Positions 44,303 through 55,874 of a DNA stretch of 64,000 nt are shown one piece after another; position 1 is the first letter of the stretch; each line of letters begins with the position of its first letter. Source of the stretch: Siphonodentalium dalli (Eukaryota > Mollusca > Scaphopoda > Gadilida > Siphonodentaliidae); NCBI GenBank assembly GCA_032622095.1, contig CP136069.1, positions 10,806,036 through 10,870,035 of the forward strand, given 5' to 3'. A model generated the notes under the pieces. That model was not told the origin of the DNA and searched no databases. It saw nothing but the letters and a program-made list of their open reading frames with translations. The position numbers were made by a program, and so were the translations under genes.

Positions 44303-45270
44303 CTGAAATCAACAGGTAAGAACTTTGAGCAACGTTAACGCCAGCCGGTTGACTTCAGGTCAGTTGGGGCTCCTCAACTCTTGATGTTCATTGCAATGCC
44401 CGCCTTTCACGCCTGTGTGAATGTCAGAACCCGTTGGTCTTGCTGTGTGTTATGATCAAGAACTGAGGACGCAGCTGAGGCCAGACTGGGTTACTTATGG
44501 TGTTTTCGGAAGGTTTGGTGTAAACAGTATTTAATCCATATAATTCATAAAGTAACTAGAGATGGGCTTGTTCCAGATGGGACTAAGTAATACCCCCCGT
44601 ATTCAAAATGTTATTCGAATGAAGTAGCCATTACCATATATTTGGCACTGAAATTATGTCAACAGGTAACCCTAACCCTAAACACCCTAACCCTAAACCC
44701 TCACTCTAATCCTAAATTTATTGACTGAATAAAAGCTTGGACAAAATTATGCATGTTGCGAAAAAAATTCTAAGTCGAAAAAGGGGGTTAACTCTACCAA
44801 AAAATGTCGGACAAACGTCATAAACGCAGGTTTCCATGGTACTAAATATCTGTGCCAAGTTTTAAAAAAATTGACCTAAAAATGTAGGAATAAAAGCTCG
44901 GACAAAATTATACATGTTGCGAAATTTTTCTAAGTCGAAAAAGGGGGGATAGCTCCACCAAAAAAAGTCTGACAGACGTCATAATTGCAGGTGCACAGGC
45001 TCCCATGGTGGTTGATGTCTGTGCAAAGTTTCACGGAAAATGATCATAAAACGACTGAGAAAAACTCCAGACAAAATTGTGTCCACAGACGGACAGAAGG
45101 ACGGATGGACGGCTAGACAAGCTGATACCAGTATACCCCCCCCCCCCCCACAACTCATTGCAGGAGGTATAATTATAACATAATAACAAGTTATATGGTA
45201 TGGAGGGGATTCGACAGCAAGCTGATAGTTTATATGTGTCGTCTCCGATTACGATTTTGGAAGGTTTGGA
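44303..45270 (-). repeat. Long intron with dispersed repeat; telomere-like run
   Basis: 44668-44702 holds 'AACCCTAACCCTAAACACCC' 'TAACCCTAAACCCT', a short degenerate CCCTAA run. 44735-45190 has two about 150-bp units ('GACAAAATTATGCATGTTGC', 'TTCTAAGTCGAAAAAGGGG') and a 'GGACGGATGGACGG' tail, related to 15.0-15.46 kb. Confidence 0.6.
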
Positions 45271-45389
45271 GTGTTAAGTAGTGTTTCCGATTTTCTGTCC
45301 CACTCATCCTCCCATAGGCACGGGCGCAGGTGAAAGCATGTATTTGCAAATTTGTATAGGCAGTTTTGTTAGAGAGTTTGAAAGAGATA

Positions 45390-45905
45390 ATTATTTTATG
45401 GCTTATACTACGGTTACGACAAGCATTACCTACACCGGCCAGGGACAGTCATCAACTCCCCCGGAGACATCTAAGGCATGAGCCAACTAACCTAGATTTT
45501 GATATTGGTGTTATTCATGTTTTGTGGTCGGGTTTGTGAGCTGATTGGTTTGAGATGTGTAGTGATTTTACAAGGTTAGCAGGTTAGTTGGTTGTTTGAA
45601 GGAAATAATTACTTAATGGCTTATACTACGGGTACGCTAAGCGTGTCCTACTCTGCTCGGGGACAGTCATCAATGCCCCCGGAGCCATCTAGGGCGTAAG
45701 CCCGCTACCCTAAGTTTTTATACTATTGTTAATTTTGTTAGGTGGTTGATATTGCGAATTTTGCATGTATGTAGGTTAGTACATGTATGATAACTTATTT
45801 ATACTGGGGGTTCTAGCGTTGGACTTTTTTGAGGACTTATACTACAGGGTGGCGTGGCCAATCCACTGTGTTCGCCTGCCATAGATCAGTACGCATCTAG
45901 AGCCC
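45390..45905. repeat. Diverged tandem duplication with parallel 28-codon frames
   Basis: Two copies, 45398-45481 and 45616-45699, both open with MAYTT, share GQSS.PPE and stop after 27 codons with no indel; a third degenerate copy is near 45830-45905. Most differences change the amino acid, which argues against constraint on the peptide. Could be the end of a retroelement or another repeat. Function unknown. Confidence 0.45.
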
Positions 45906-46376
45906 TTTTGAAAATTACCTGTAGGGATGTCTGGTGGAATTTACCTGTTGGGGTGTTATTCGTGGGTAGAATAAATGAAATTTTTATTATTAGACTTATG
46001 ATCCGTTTGTCTGGACTGTGTTAGTAACCTGAACAACCTCGCGTGTTTATTAAGTTCTTAAGATATAGGCCTATTAGTTTGTTTGTTGATTGTTAAGTGT
46101 TTACTAAAATTGGGGTGTATTGGTGCGACCATTGAGGGGGATTATCCCGGCATAGCACAGAAAGATCCCTGATCTCACCGGCCTGGTTGTTATGTTTTGT
46201 TTTTGGTCAGTAATGTTTTTCTGAGCTCGAGTTCGTCAATTAGGGTGCTACCTTGTAGTCTGATTAGAGTGTTTGCCACTAAGTGGAGCAGGGGTATGTC
46301 GGCTGTATTATGTAATGCCCTGAAGTTTAGTCACGGTATTTGAAGATATGGACATAATTATATAGAATTTTAGATG
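45906..46376 (-). other. Intron, no feature seen
   Basis: No exon or repeat recognised. Confidence 0.4.
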
Positions 46377-46591
46377 TTAACCCTTTCAGTGCCAAGTCCG
46401 ATTTTTGTATCAACCCATATTTCCTTGATCATTTTTCAAATTTATTGATTATAATAATGTGATACATTGATGGAAAGAGCTCTTAAAGCTCTTTCCATCA
46501 ATGTATCACATTATTATAATCAATAAATTTGAAAAATGATCAAGGAAATATGGGTTGATACAAAAATTGGACTTGGCACTGAAAGGGTTGA
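46377..46591. mobile_element. Perfect-palindrome P2 MITE
   Basis: TTAACCCTTTCAGTGCCAAG to CTTGGCACTGAAAGGGTTGA; about 100-bp arms meet at 'GAGCTCTTAAAGCTC'. It has no hairpin cassette. Its right target is TTGA. The half copy at 16558-16672 is the same subfamily. Confidence 0.85.
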
Positions 46592-46780
46592 GAATAAAAA
46601 TATTCATTAATATTTAATTTGGCCAAAGTTTTTATAATTGGGCCAAAAACAATCAGAATTGGCCAAAATAAATTGCCAACAGATTTTTTCGGCCCTGGTT
46701 GAACACTGCCAACCATAGACTGCCATTAATATAGCCTGTTTATTTTATATAAATCATTATGATGAACCACTTCCAGAACA
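46592..46780 (-). other. Intron, no feature seen
   Basis: 'TTGGCCAAA' phrases recur, otherwise nothing. Confidence 0.35.
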
Positions 46781-46784
46781 TAAA

Positions 46785-46895
46785 GTTGATAAATATTTAA
46801 TCGTAGCTGCCTTTATAAATATTTAATCGTAGCTGCCTTTATAAATATTTAATCGTAGCTGCCTTTATAATATTTAATCCTAGCTGCTTTTCCAA
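46785..46895. repeat. Minisatellite, 30-bp unit, about 4 copies
   Basis: 'AAATATTTAATCGTAGCTGC' 'CTTTAT' repeated, last copy diverged. Confidence 0.9.
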
Positions 46896-47089
46896 GTAGA
46901 TATGGTCATTTGTTGAACTTATTATCTGAACATTTCACTCAATGAATAGGATTCATTCTGCACATTCTATTTCTGTCGGCTGCTTATATTTCCTGAATGC
47001 CATATGAATAATAGACCATTCAAATATTCCTTTATCTGAACGGCAGAATCCATTTATTAAAGAAAGTGTTAAACCTTATCATATAAATA

Positions 47090-47302
47090 CAGTAATGCCC
47101 TAAATAATCGACTCCTTAACCACAGCAGAATTATGGGTAATTTTTCAGGATTTAGTTGGAAATATGTCTTGTTGCCATCAATCGGAAATATCTCACTGAG
47201 AGCTTTCAGATAAATGGCAACAAGCCATATTTCCGACTAAATCCTGAAAAATTACCCATAATTCTGCTGTGGTTAAGGAGTCAATTATTTAGGGCATTAC
47301 TG
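47090..47302. mobile_element. Palindromic mariner-like MITE (copy 5)
   Basis: CAGTAATGCCCTAAATAATC to AGGGCATTACTG with TA flanks, full length. Confidence 0.87.
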
Positions 47303-47472
47303 TAGGTCTCATAATATTGATCTTAACCTTATTTTTATTTGCCAATGAATCTCCTATATATGCGAGGCTCAATAGGGGAATTCTGCAAGCCCTTCATGAT
47401 CAATTAATTCAATGAGAACCTGTTAAGGATGGTCTACATCTTCCTATAACAAGTTTTATCCACTGCTCACTA

Positions 47473-47685
47473 CAGTAATGCCCTAAGTAATCGACTCCAT
47501 AACCACAGCAGAATTATGGGTAACTTTTCAGGATTTAGTTGGAAATATGGCTTGTTGCCATTCATCGGAAAGCTCTCGGGGAGAGCTTTCCGATGAATGG
47601 CAACAAGCCATATTTCCGACTAAATCCTGAAAAGTTATCCATAATTATGCTGTGGTTAAGGGGTCAATTAATTAGGGCATTACTG
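47473..47685. mobile_element. Palindromic mariner-like MITE (copy 6)
   Basis: CAGTAATGCCCTAAGTAATC to AGGGCATTACTG with TA flanks. A further about 35-bp direct repeat 'CTTCCTATAACAAGTTTTAT' 'CCACTGCTCACTA' lies on both sides, far longer than a TA duplication. Confidence 0.87.
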
Positions 47686-47719
47686 TATATCTTCCTATAA
47701 CAAGTTTTATCCACCGCTC

Positions 47720-48027
47720 ACTACCTCTATTGCCTACATAAAACCTGCCTAATGAACGTTTATTATGCCAATGTAGCTTTCTTAGGTCAACATAGCTTTA
47801 TGAGGTTACCGGTAGTACTACTTTCATGACATAATTTTATATGCAATTTGTGCAGTTAACTAGGGATTTCAACCGACCTAAATGACGTCATTGTCATTTT
47901 GGGACATTTTTATCGGCCATAATTCACTGTAATTGATACAAAATTTGTAAACAGATACATGTTTTCACTCCAAAACATATATAAACCATTAGAACAAGGC
48001 CAGCTTATAATAACTAATATATAGTTA
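47720..48027. repeat. Dispersed repeat, copy of 11.7-12.0 kb
   Basis: Homologous to about 11725-12010; interrupted on its right by Helitron-like DNA. The continuation 'TTTCGCTCTAAGCT' reappears at 51949, as at 11990. Confidence 0.65.
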
Positions 48028-51000
48028 TCTCATATATATTTTGAAGACCTCTGTTTGTCTGTCTGTCTGTACAAATCTACGATTCTCGACCGATCGGGAC
48101 GAAACTTGGTACGTGTGTGTAGTTTGACCAGGCGGTCGTCGTTGTCGTATTGGCAAGCCCGTGCGGCGCCCGCTTCGCGCATGGGCAGACGAGATCTCGG
48201 AAACGGGTGGAGCTATCGACTTGAAATTTGCTATGTGAATGTATCTTGCCCCGGATACGAATTTTATCGGGTCGCCGAGCCCGTGCGACGCCAGCTTCGC
48301 GCATGCGCAGACCAGATCTCGTAAATGGGTAGAGCTATCGTCTTGAAATTTGGTTTTTGAATAGCCCGGACAACGTCGGGCTGGGTAGAGCTATTGACTT
48401 GAAATTTGGTTTTTGAATAGCCCGGACAACGTCGGGCTCATCGGCTAGTCTCCTATATATTTTGAAGACCTCTGTCTGTCTGTATGTATGTATGTATGTC
48501 ATTTATACAAATCTACGATTCTCGACCGATTGGGACGAAACTTGGTACGTGTGTGTAGTTTGACCAGGCGGTCGTCCTTGTCGTATTGGCGATCCCGTGC
48601 GCGCCCGATTTGAGCATGCGCAGACGAGATCTCGCAAACGGGTGGAGCTATCGACTTGAAATTTGCTATGTGAATGTATCTTGCCCCGGATACAAATTTT
48701 ATCGGGTCGCCGAGCCCGTGCGACGCCAGCTTCGTGCATGCGCAGACGAGATCTCGGAAACGGGTGGAGCTATCGACTTGAAATTTGGTATGTGAATGTA
48801 TCTTGCCCCGGATACGAATTTTATCGGGTCGCCGAGCCCGTGCAACGCCAGCTTCGCGCATGCGCAGACCAGATCTCGGAAACGGGTAGAGCTATCGACT
48901 TGAAATTTGGTTTTTGAATAGCCCGGACAACGTCGGGCTGGGTAGAGCTATCGACTTGAAATTTGGTTTTTGAATAGCCCGGACCACGTCGGGCTCATCG
49001 GCTAGTCTCCTATATATTTTGAAGACCTCTGTCTGTCTGTATGTATGTATGTATGTCATTTATACAAATCTACGATTCTCGACCGATCGGGACGAAACTT
49101 GGTACGTGTGTGTAGTTTGACCAGGCGGTCGTCCTTGTCGTATTGGCGATCCCGTGCGGCGCCCGATTCGAGCATGCGCAGACGAGATCTTGCAAACGGT
49201 TGGAGCTATCGACTTGAAATTTGCTATGTGAATGTATCTTGCCCCGGATACGAATTTTATCGGGTCGCCGAGCCCGTGCGACGCCAGCTTCGCGCATGCG
49301 CAGACCAGATCTCGGAAACGGGTGGAGCTATCGACTTGAAATTTGGTATGTGAATGTATCTTGCCCCGGTACGTGTGTGTAGTTTGACCAGGCGGTCGTC
49401 GTTGTCGTATTGGCGAGCCCGTGCGATGCCCGTGCAGCACATGCGCAGACGAGATCTCGGAAACGGGTGGAGCTATCGACTTGAAATTTGCTATGTGCAT
49501 GTATCTTGCACCGGATACGAATTTTATCGGGTCGCCGAGCCCGCTTTGCGCATGCGCAGACAAGATCTCGGAAACGGGTGGAGCTATCGACTTGAAATTT
49601 GCTATGTGAATGTATCTTGCTCCGGATACGAATTTTATCGGGTCGCCGAGCTTGTGCGACGCCATCTTCGCGCATGCGCAGACCAGATCTCAGAAACGGG
49701 TAGAGCTATCGACTTGAAATTTGGATTTTGAATGGCCCGGACAACGTCGGGCTAGGTAGAGCTATCGACTTGAAATTTGGTTTTTGAATAGCCCGGACAA
49801 CGTCGGGCTCATCTCATATATATTTTGAAGACCTCTGTTTGTCTGTATGTATGTCATTGATACAAATCTACGATTCTCGACCGATCGGGACGAAACTTGG
49901 TACGTGTGTGTAGTTTGACCAGGCGGTCGTCGTTGTCGTATTGGTGAGCCCGTGCGATGCCCGTGCAGCACATGCGCAGACGAGATCTCGGAAACGGGTG
50001 GAGCTATCGACTTGAAATTTGCTATGTGCATGTATCTTGCACCGGATACGAATTTTATCGGGTCGCCGAGCCCGCTTTGCGCATGCGCAGACAAGATCTC
50101 GGAAACGGGTGGAGCTATCGACTTGAAATTTGCTATGTGAATGTATCTTGCCCCGGATACGAATTTTATCGGGTCGCCACGCTTGTGCGACGCCATCTTC
50201 GCGCATGCACAGACCAGATCTCAGAAACGGGTGGAGCTATCGACTTGAAATTTGCTATGTGAATGTATCTTGCACCGGATACGAATTTTATCGGGTCGCC
50301 GAGCCCGTGCGACGCCAGCTTCGCGCATGCGCAGACGAGATCTCGGAAACGGGTGGAGCCATCGACTTGAAATTTGCTATGTGAATGTATCTTGCCCCGG
50401 ATACGAATTTGATCGGGTCGCCGAGCCCGTGCTACGCCAGCTTCGCGCATGCGCAGACCAGATCTCGGAAACGGGTGGAGCTATCGACTTGAAATTTGGT
50501 TTTTGAACCGCCGGGACAACGTCGAGCTGGGTAAAGCTATCGACTTGAAATTTGGCTTTTGAATAGCCCGGACAACGTCGGGCTCATCGGCTGGTCTCAT
50601 ATATATTTTGAAGACCTCTGTCTGTATGTTTGTCTGTATGTTTGTATGTTTGTCATTTATACAAATCTACGATTCTCGACCGATCGGGACGTATGTTTGT
50701 CTGTATGTTTGTATGTTTGTCATTTATACAAATCTACGATTCTCGACCGATCGGGACGAAACTTGGTACGTGTGTAGTTTGACCAGGCGGTGGTCGTTGT
50801 CGTATTGGCGAGCCCGTGCGACGCCCGTGCAGCGCATGCGCAGACGAGATCTCGGAAACGGGTGGAGCTATCGACTTGAAATTTGGTATGTGAATGTATC
50901 TTGCCCCGAATACAAATTTTATCGGGTCGCCGAGCCCGTGCGACGCCAGCTTCGCGCATGCACAGACCAGATGTCGGAAACGGGTGGAGCTATCGACTTG

Positions 51001-51169
51001 AAATTTGGTATGTGAATGTATCTTGCCCCGGATACGAATTTTATCGGGTCGCCGAGCCCGTGCGACGCCAGCTTCGCGCATGCGCAGACCAGATCTCGGA
51101 AACCGGTAGAGCTATCGACTTGAAATTTGTTTTTTGAATAGCCCGGACAACGTCGGGCTCATCGGCTAG
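48028..51169. mobile_element. Head-to-tail array of five Helitron-like A elements
   Basis: Starts TCTC(A/C)TATATATTTTGAAG at 48028, 48449, 49006, 49812 and 50595, each preceded by CTAG or a variant except at 49811. Every unit has a (CTGT/TATG)n tract, 'TCTACGATTCTCGACCGATC', then about 120-bp repeats with 'GCGCATGCGCAGAC' and a 'GCCCGGACAACGTCGGGC' hairpin. Long frames on both strands are produced by these repeats. Confidence 0.75.
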
Positions 51170-51921
51170 TCTATTATATATTTTGGGAAATCTGTCTGTC
51201 TGTCTGTCTGTGTGTGTTCGCGATGGACTCGAAAACGGCTGAGCCGATTTCGATGAAACTTGGTACGTGGGGATACTTTCGGCCGGGACTGGCATGGGCC
51301 TATTAATTTGCCAGTGCGACGTGACCTTGAACTTGAAATCGGGTCATTTCAAGGTCGAACGCCCGAGTATCACGGGATTTTAATGAAAATTAGTGTCTAG
51401 GAATACTTTCGTATGGGGAGTGTCGTAAGCATATTTGTTTGCCCGTGCGACATGACCTTAACCTTGAAATCGGGTCATTTGAAGGTCAAATCCGCAAATA
51501 TCCCGGGATTTCGATAAAAATTGGTGTCTCGGGATACTTTCGTATGTGGAGTGTCATAAGCCTATTCATTTGCCCGTGCGACGTGACCTTGAAATTGGGT
51601 CAATTCAAGGTCAAATCGCAAATTTTGATGAGATTTCGACGAAATTTGATACATAGGGTTACTTTTGTCCACTGAGTGTTTTGGACGGGTCGAATCGTGA
51701 CCCCAATCTGACCTTGACCTTCAAAATGATCGATTCAAGGTCAAATCGGGTAAAACTGGATGGATTTCGACGGGTACTTTTGTCCGGGCAGTGTTTTTGA
51801 CAGGTCAAATCGTGACCCCACCTGACCTTGATCTTCAAAATGGACAATTCAAGGTCAAATCGCGCAATTCGCCGAAAAGCAGAGGGGAAACAGCCCGGAC
51901 GAAGTCGGGTCCACCTGCTAG
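51170..51921. mobile_element. Helitron-like element, family B, at the end of the array
   Basis: Starts TCTATTATATATTTTGGGAA right after CTAG and ends 'GCCCGGACGAAGTCGGGTCC' 'ACCTGCTAG' followed by T. Same A-then-B order as at 20943-22209. Confidence 0.75.
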
Positions 51922-52160
51922 TATATATATAAATATAAAAAAATATATTTCGCTCTAAGCTCGGCAGAACCTCGCCCAATAGATTCTCAAATCCTCCTCA
52001 CGGACATAAACAGTTTAAATGTATGCACTAGCTACATATTCTATATTTATATAGTTTCTGGGGTATAAAATAATAAATATGAATTAAAGACACTTGTCTG
52101 GAAATGCTTCTATCAATTAATAATGAAACGAAGACACCAGTCCCGAAACACTTCTATCAA

Positions 52161-52425
52161 TTAACCCTTTGAGTGCCAGGTCGATTTTTGTATCAACCCA
52201 TATACCCTGTGCCAATGCAATCTCTTATATATGCGAGTCGACCATAGGTCGCCTCGCATATATAAGAGAATGCATTGGCCTAACAATTTTGTTTTGTTTT
52301 TTTTTTTACAATTTTTTACAATTTTAATAATTTATTCTTATATATTTAATAGACTTATTTTGTAGGTTTAGGGCCGATGAGATCGGCCCCTCGATGAGAT
52401 CGGCCCCTCGCACTCAAAGGGTTAA
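52161..52425. mobile_element. TTAA-flanked MITE (P2)
   Basis: TTAACCCTTTGAGTGCCAGG to CGCACTCAAAGGGTTAA. One hairpin cassette; 'CGATGAGATCGGCCCCT' is duplicated at the right end. A second right-end fragment follows at about 52530-52580. Confidence 0.85.
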
Positions 52426-52760
52426 CAGAGTTCACTAAATTCAATTCGAGCTGAGCTTTAGCGAGGCTCAAATCAAATTTAGTGGAAGAGGTTAATAAAT
52501 TTCTTATAAAATTTCTTTAACAGACTTATTTTGTAGGTTTAGGGCGGATGATATCGGCCCCTGACACTCAAAGGGTTAATATAAATTCTATTTAGATTTT
52601 TGTTCTGGTATAATACATACAAACATTTGGGACAGTTTTACATGCTATTTTTAGAATAGACAATTGAGGCGCATTCTGAGCATAGCATGAGGGAGAACTC
52701 TATCTAGCTAGCACAATCTCCACCCCACCCCCATGTGGCAGGATTTGTTATATGACTTAC

Positions 52761-52960
52761 CCTCTTTGGATGCCTTTACCAGATCCTGGCACTTTGCTCG
52801 CACTCCGTTCTCGGATCTCATATTGTTTACCCATAATGCCTGGCTCAGGACCGATTCCAAGTGCTGCGGCACTGTTGAGCAGAATGAGTAGATGTTCCAG
52901 CATCTTATCCCGCCGCTCGATCTCATTCAGGGCATCCTCTATATCGTCTGGGGATGTACT
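52761..52960 (-). CDS. Coiled-coil protein of unknown family, internal exon
   Basis: Acceptor TTCTTTCAG|AGT, donor AGAGG|GTAAGT. 66 codons plus two bases: STSPDDIEDALNEIERR, then DKMLEHLLILLNSAAALG, then a GPEPGIMGKQYEIRERSASK linker. It enters in phase 0, matching the exon at 57146, and leaves after GG. The first half is acidic/heptad-like and probably helical; the second half is a flexible linker. This is the only exon of the five without a junction-derived array. A P1 MITE lies 34 bp upstream of the exon in the intron (52995-53395). Confidence 0.88.
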
Positions 52961-52994
52961 CTGAAAGAACAGAGACGTCAGTCCACGATTTGAC

Positions 52995-53395
52995 TTAACC
53001 CTTTACCCAACAAACCGGCCAAAACCGGCCAAATAAAGCTTCAACAGCCTAAAATATCTTCGGTCTGTCTCAATAGAACCATACAAACATGGATATCATT
53101 GGAACTGGCTCCTTGACCACATTGTGATAGTTACAGTTATGCCCTGTGCCAATGCATTCTCTTATATATGCGAGTCGACCATAGGTCGCCTCGCATATAT
53201 AAGAGAATGCATTGGCCTAAAAAAAAATCTTTTTTTAACACTTTTTACCATTTTTTTTACCATTCTTTAACAATTTTATAATTTTTAATGTGTTAAGCCA
53301 ATGCATTCTCTTATATATGCGAGGCGACCTATGGTCGACTCGCATATATAAGAGAATGCATTGGCACAGGGCCCTTCTGTTGGGTAAAGGGTTAA
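52995..53395. mobile_element. TTAA-flanked MITE (P1), next to an acceptor
   Basis: TTAACCCTTTACCCAACA to TGTTGGGTAAAGGGTTAA; two hairpin cassettes. For the - strand gene it leaves only 34 bases (52961-52994) between MITE and exon, so the branch point must lie in that gap or inside the MITE. Confidence 0.88.
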
Positions 53396-53768
53396 ACCAG
53401 CTACTGAAATCGGTTGGAATAATGATGTTCTACATCAAAGTCCCATGTATATATCTCTCTATATCACATGAAACCCATATTATATCATTAAAAAAGCCAT
53501 TACCATGCAATTTCCTTATCTCTCACTAGTTATGAATAGGCATGTGCTTCCCCAGGCATGGTCATTTTTTGGTGCGATGCCAAGTGATTGAGGTGGGTTA
53601 ATACTATTTTGAAAAGTCGTGCATGACATCAATACCAGACATTGCAAAATGCTTTGTTTATTAAAGTTAAATTTTTGTGCAACTTTGTTGCACTAACGAG
53701 AATAGACACGAAAACAAAGAGGCAAATTGGAGAACTATATTTTCCGTCATCAGCCCCAGGGCACGTAA
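53396..53768 (-). other. Intron, no feature seen
   Basis: No repeat or exon recognised. Confidence 0.4.
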
Positions 53769-53769
53769 T

Positions 53770-53911
53770 ACTGTCCTTGTTGCCATTCATCGGAAAGCTC
53801 TCACTGAGAGCTTTCCGATGAATGGCAACAAGCCATAATTTCCGACTAAATTCTGAAAAATTACCCATAATTCTGCTGTGGTTAAGGGGTTGATTACTTA
53901 GGGCATTACTG
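53770..53911. mobile_element. Palindromic mariner-like MITE (copy 7, left-truncated)
   Basis: 'ACTGTCCTTGTTGCCATTCA' joins directly to the palindrome centre; the right end '...AGGGCATTACTG' is intact. Confidence 0.8.
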
Positions 53912-54110
53912 TAACTTGTTGTAAATCCTCTATATATCAGGGTTTAGTGTTGTTTACTCGCACACCTAAAATTCCAAAATATTACTGTGATCAAATGTTT
54001 CAATTGTGGCAGTAAACCTGTTTATTCAATAGAAAATATTATATCTGTTTTGAACTCCACAATAGTTTTCAACTGAAAGTAGTAATACATCATTATGGGT
54101 ATAAGATCTG

Positions 54111-54433
54111 CAAGCCTGCAAATAGCGTGTCCATCATTTGCAGAATGAGGTCCCCAGAGGGTGAATTTAGTGACGCTATCCTGCATTGGGCACCTCAATA
54201 CAAATTTTATCTTCTGCAAATTAGGGGATATAGAAACTTCCTAGGAGGGAAATGTAACTAATAACGATCTTAATTTGATACTATAGATACTTCCCAGAAG
54301 ATGATGCCTAAGCAGAATGAGGTCCCCAGAGGGTGAATTTGGTAATGCTAGCCTGCTGTGCGGGATAGTGTCACTAAATTCACCCTTTGGGGACCTCATT
54401 CTGCAAATGACAGACACGCTATTTGCAGGCTTG
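54111..54433. mobile_element. hAT-like MITE
   Basis: CAAGCCTGCAAATAGCGTG to CACGCTATTTGCAGGCTTG. Flanking octamers AAGATCTG and AAGATGTC match at 6 of 8. Two half cores with a middle containing 'TTGGTAATGCTAGCC'. Confidence 0.82.
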
Positions 54434-54517
54434 AAGATGTCACTCTTTCTGATGTAATCTTGGACTACAGATGCGTTTGACAGGCCTCGGGGTAATCTCT
54501 CTCTAATCCAAGATTTG

Positions 54518-55330
54518 AAATAGTGCGTCTGTCATTTGCAGAATGAGGTCCCCAGAAGGTGAATTTAGTGATTCTACCTCAGCAGAATGAGGTCCCCAGA
54601 AGGTGAATTTAGTGATTCTACCTCAGCAGAATGAGGTCCCCAGAAGGTGAATTTAGTGATTCTACCTCAGCAGAATGAGGTCCCCAGAAGGTGAATTTAG
54701 TGATTCTACCCAGCAGAATGAGGTCCCCAGAAGGTGAATTTAGAGATTCTACCCAGCAGAATGAGGTCCCCAGAAGGTGAATTTAGTGATTCTACCCCAG
54801 CAGAATGAGGTCCCCAGAAGGTGAATTTAGAGATTCTACCCAGCAGAATGAGGTCCCCAGAAGGTGAATTTAGTGATTCTACCCAGCAGAATGAGGTCCC
54901 CAGAAGGTGAATTTAGTGATTCTACCTCAGCAGAATGAGGTCCCCAGAAGGTGAATTTAGTGATTCTACCTCAGCAGAATGAGGTCCCCAGAAGGTGAAT
55001 TTAGTGATTCTACCTCAGCAGAATGAGGTCCCCAGAAGGTGAATTTAGTGATTCTACCTCAGCAGAATGAGGTCCCCAGAAGGTGAATTTAGTGATTCTA
55101 CCCCAGCAGAATGAGGTCCCCAGAAGGTGAATTTAGTGATTCTACCTCAGCAGAATGAGGTCCCCAGAAGGTGAATTTAGTGATTCTACCTCAGCAGAAT
55201 GAGGTCCCCAGAGGGCGAATTTAGTGATGCTACCCCGCATAGCGGGCTAGCATCACCAAATTCACCCTCTGAGAACCTCATTCTGCTGAGGTGTAAGCAG
55301 AATGAGGTCCCCAGAAGGTGATTTTAGTGA
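54518..55330. repeat. 44-bp array made from a hAT-like MITE arm (about 15 units)
   Basis: 'CAGCAGAATGAGGTCCCCAG' 'AAGGTGAATTTAGTGATTCT' 'ACCT' repeats about 15 times from 54536 to about 55197. All units share AAGGTG where most MITE copies have AGGGTG, so one variant arm was amplified. The left end still shows 'TGTCATTTGCAGAATGAGG', the right end a complete core palindrome (55195-55290). Confidence 0.92.
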
Positions 55331-55405
55331 TGCCACCCAGCATGGAAAGTATCTTTATCATCAAGTTAACAAGTTTACATAAATACACACAACAACATGA
55401 GTGTG

Positions 55406-55872
55406 TTAACCCTTTCAGTGCCAGGTCAGATTTTTGTATCAACCCATATACCCTGTGCCAATGCATTCTCTTATATATGCGAGTCGACCATTGGTCGCCT
55501 CGCATATATAAGAGAATGCATTGGCCTAACAATTTTTCATCATTTGTTATTATTTTTTACAATTTTTTACAATTTTAATAATATTTTTCTTATATTCTTT
55601 AACAGACTTATTTTGTAGGTTTAGTGCCAGGGAATCTTACGTTTTTCATGTGCATCAAAATTATTACTATGAATACTTGGTGATAGTTTTGAGTTATAAC
55701 ATGCCCCTAATGTGTTTTATCCAGTTAGTTTTTAAATTCGCTATAGCATAACCAAAAAAAATCAACCCAAAAAAATAAAAAAATAAATGTTTTTATTTTT
55801 ATTTTTTAGGGACGATTTTACAGACCGTAAATTAGGGCCGATGAGAACGGCCCCTGGCGCTGAAAGGGTTAA
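55406..55872. mobile_element. TTAA-flanked MITE (P2), long version
   Basis: TTAACCCTTTCAGTGCCAGG to CTGGCGCTGAAAGGGTTAA. One hairpin cassette; 'GTGCCAGGGAATCTTACGTT' and 'GAATACTTGGTGATAGTTTT' in the body match 39050-39110 and, reversed, 13850-13910. This is the least deleted P2 type here. Confidence 0.87.
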
Positions 55873-55874
55873 TG

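Noticed and set aside
48055-51137. Overlapping frames on both strands, up to 201 codons, with phrases such as CADEISETGGAIDLKF
   Set aside because: Both strands are open at once because GC-rich about 120-bp repeats of the Helitron-like elements lack stops; no protein family fits.
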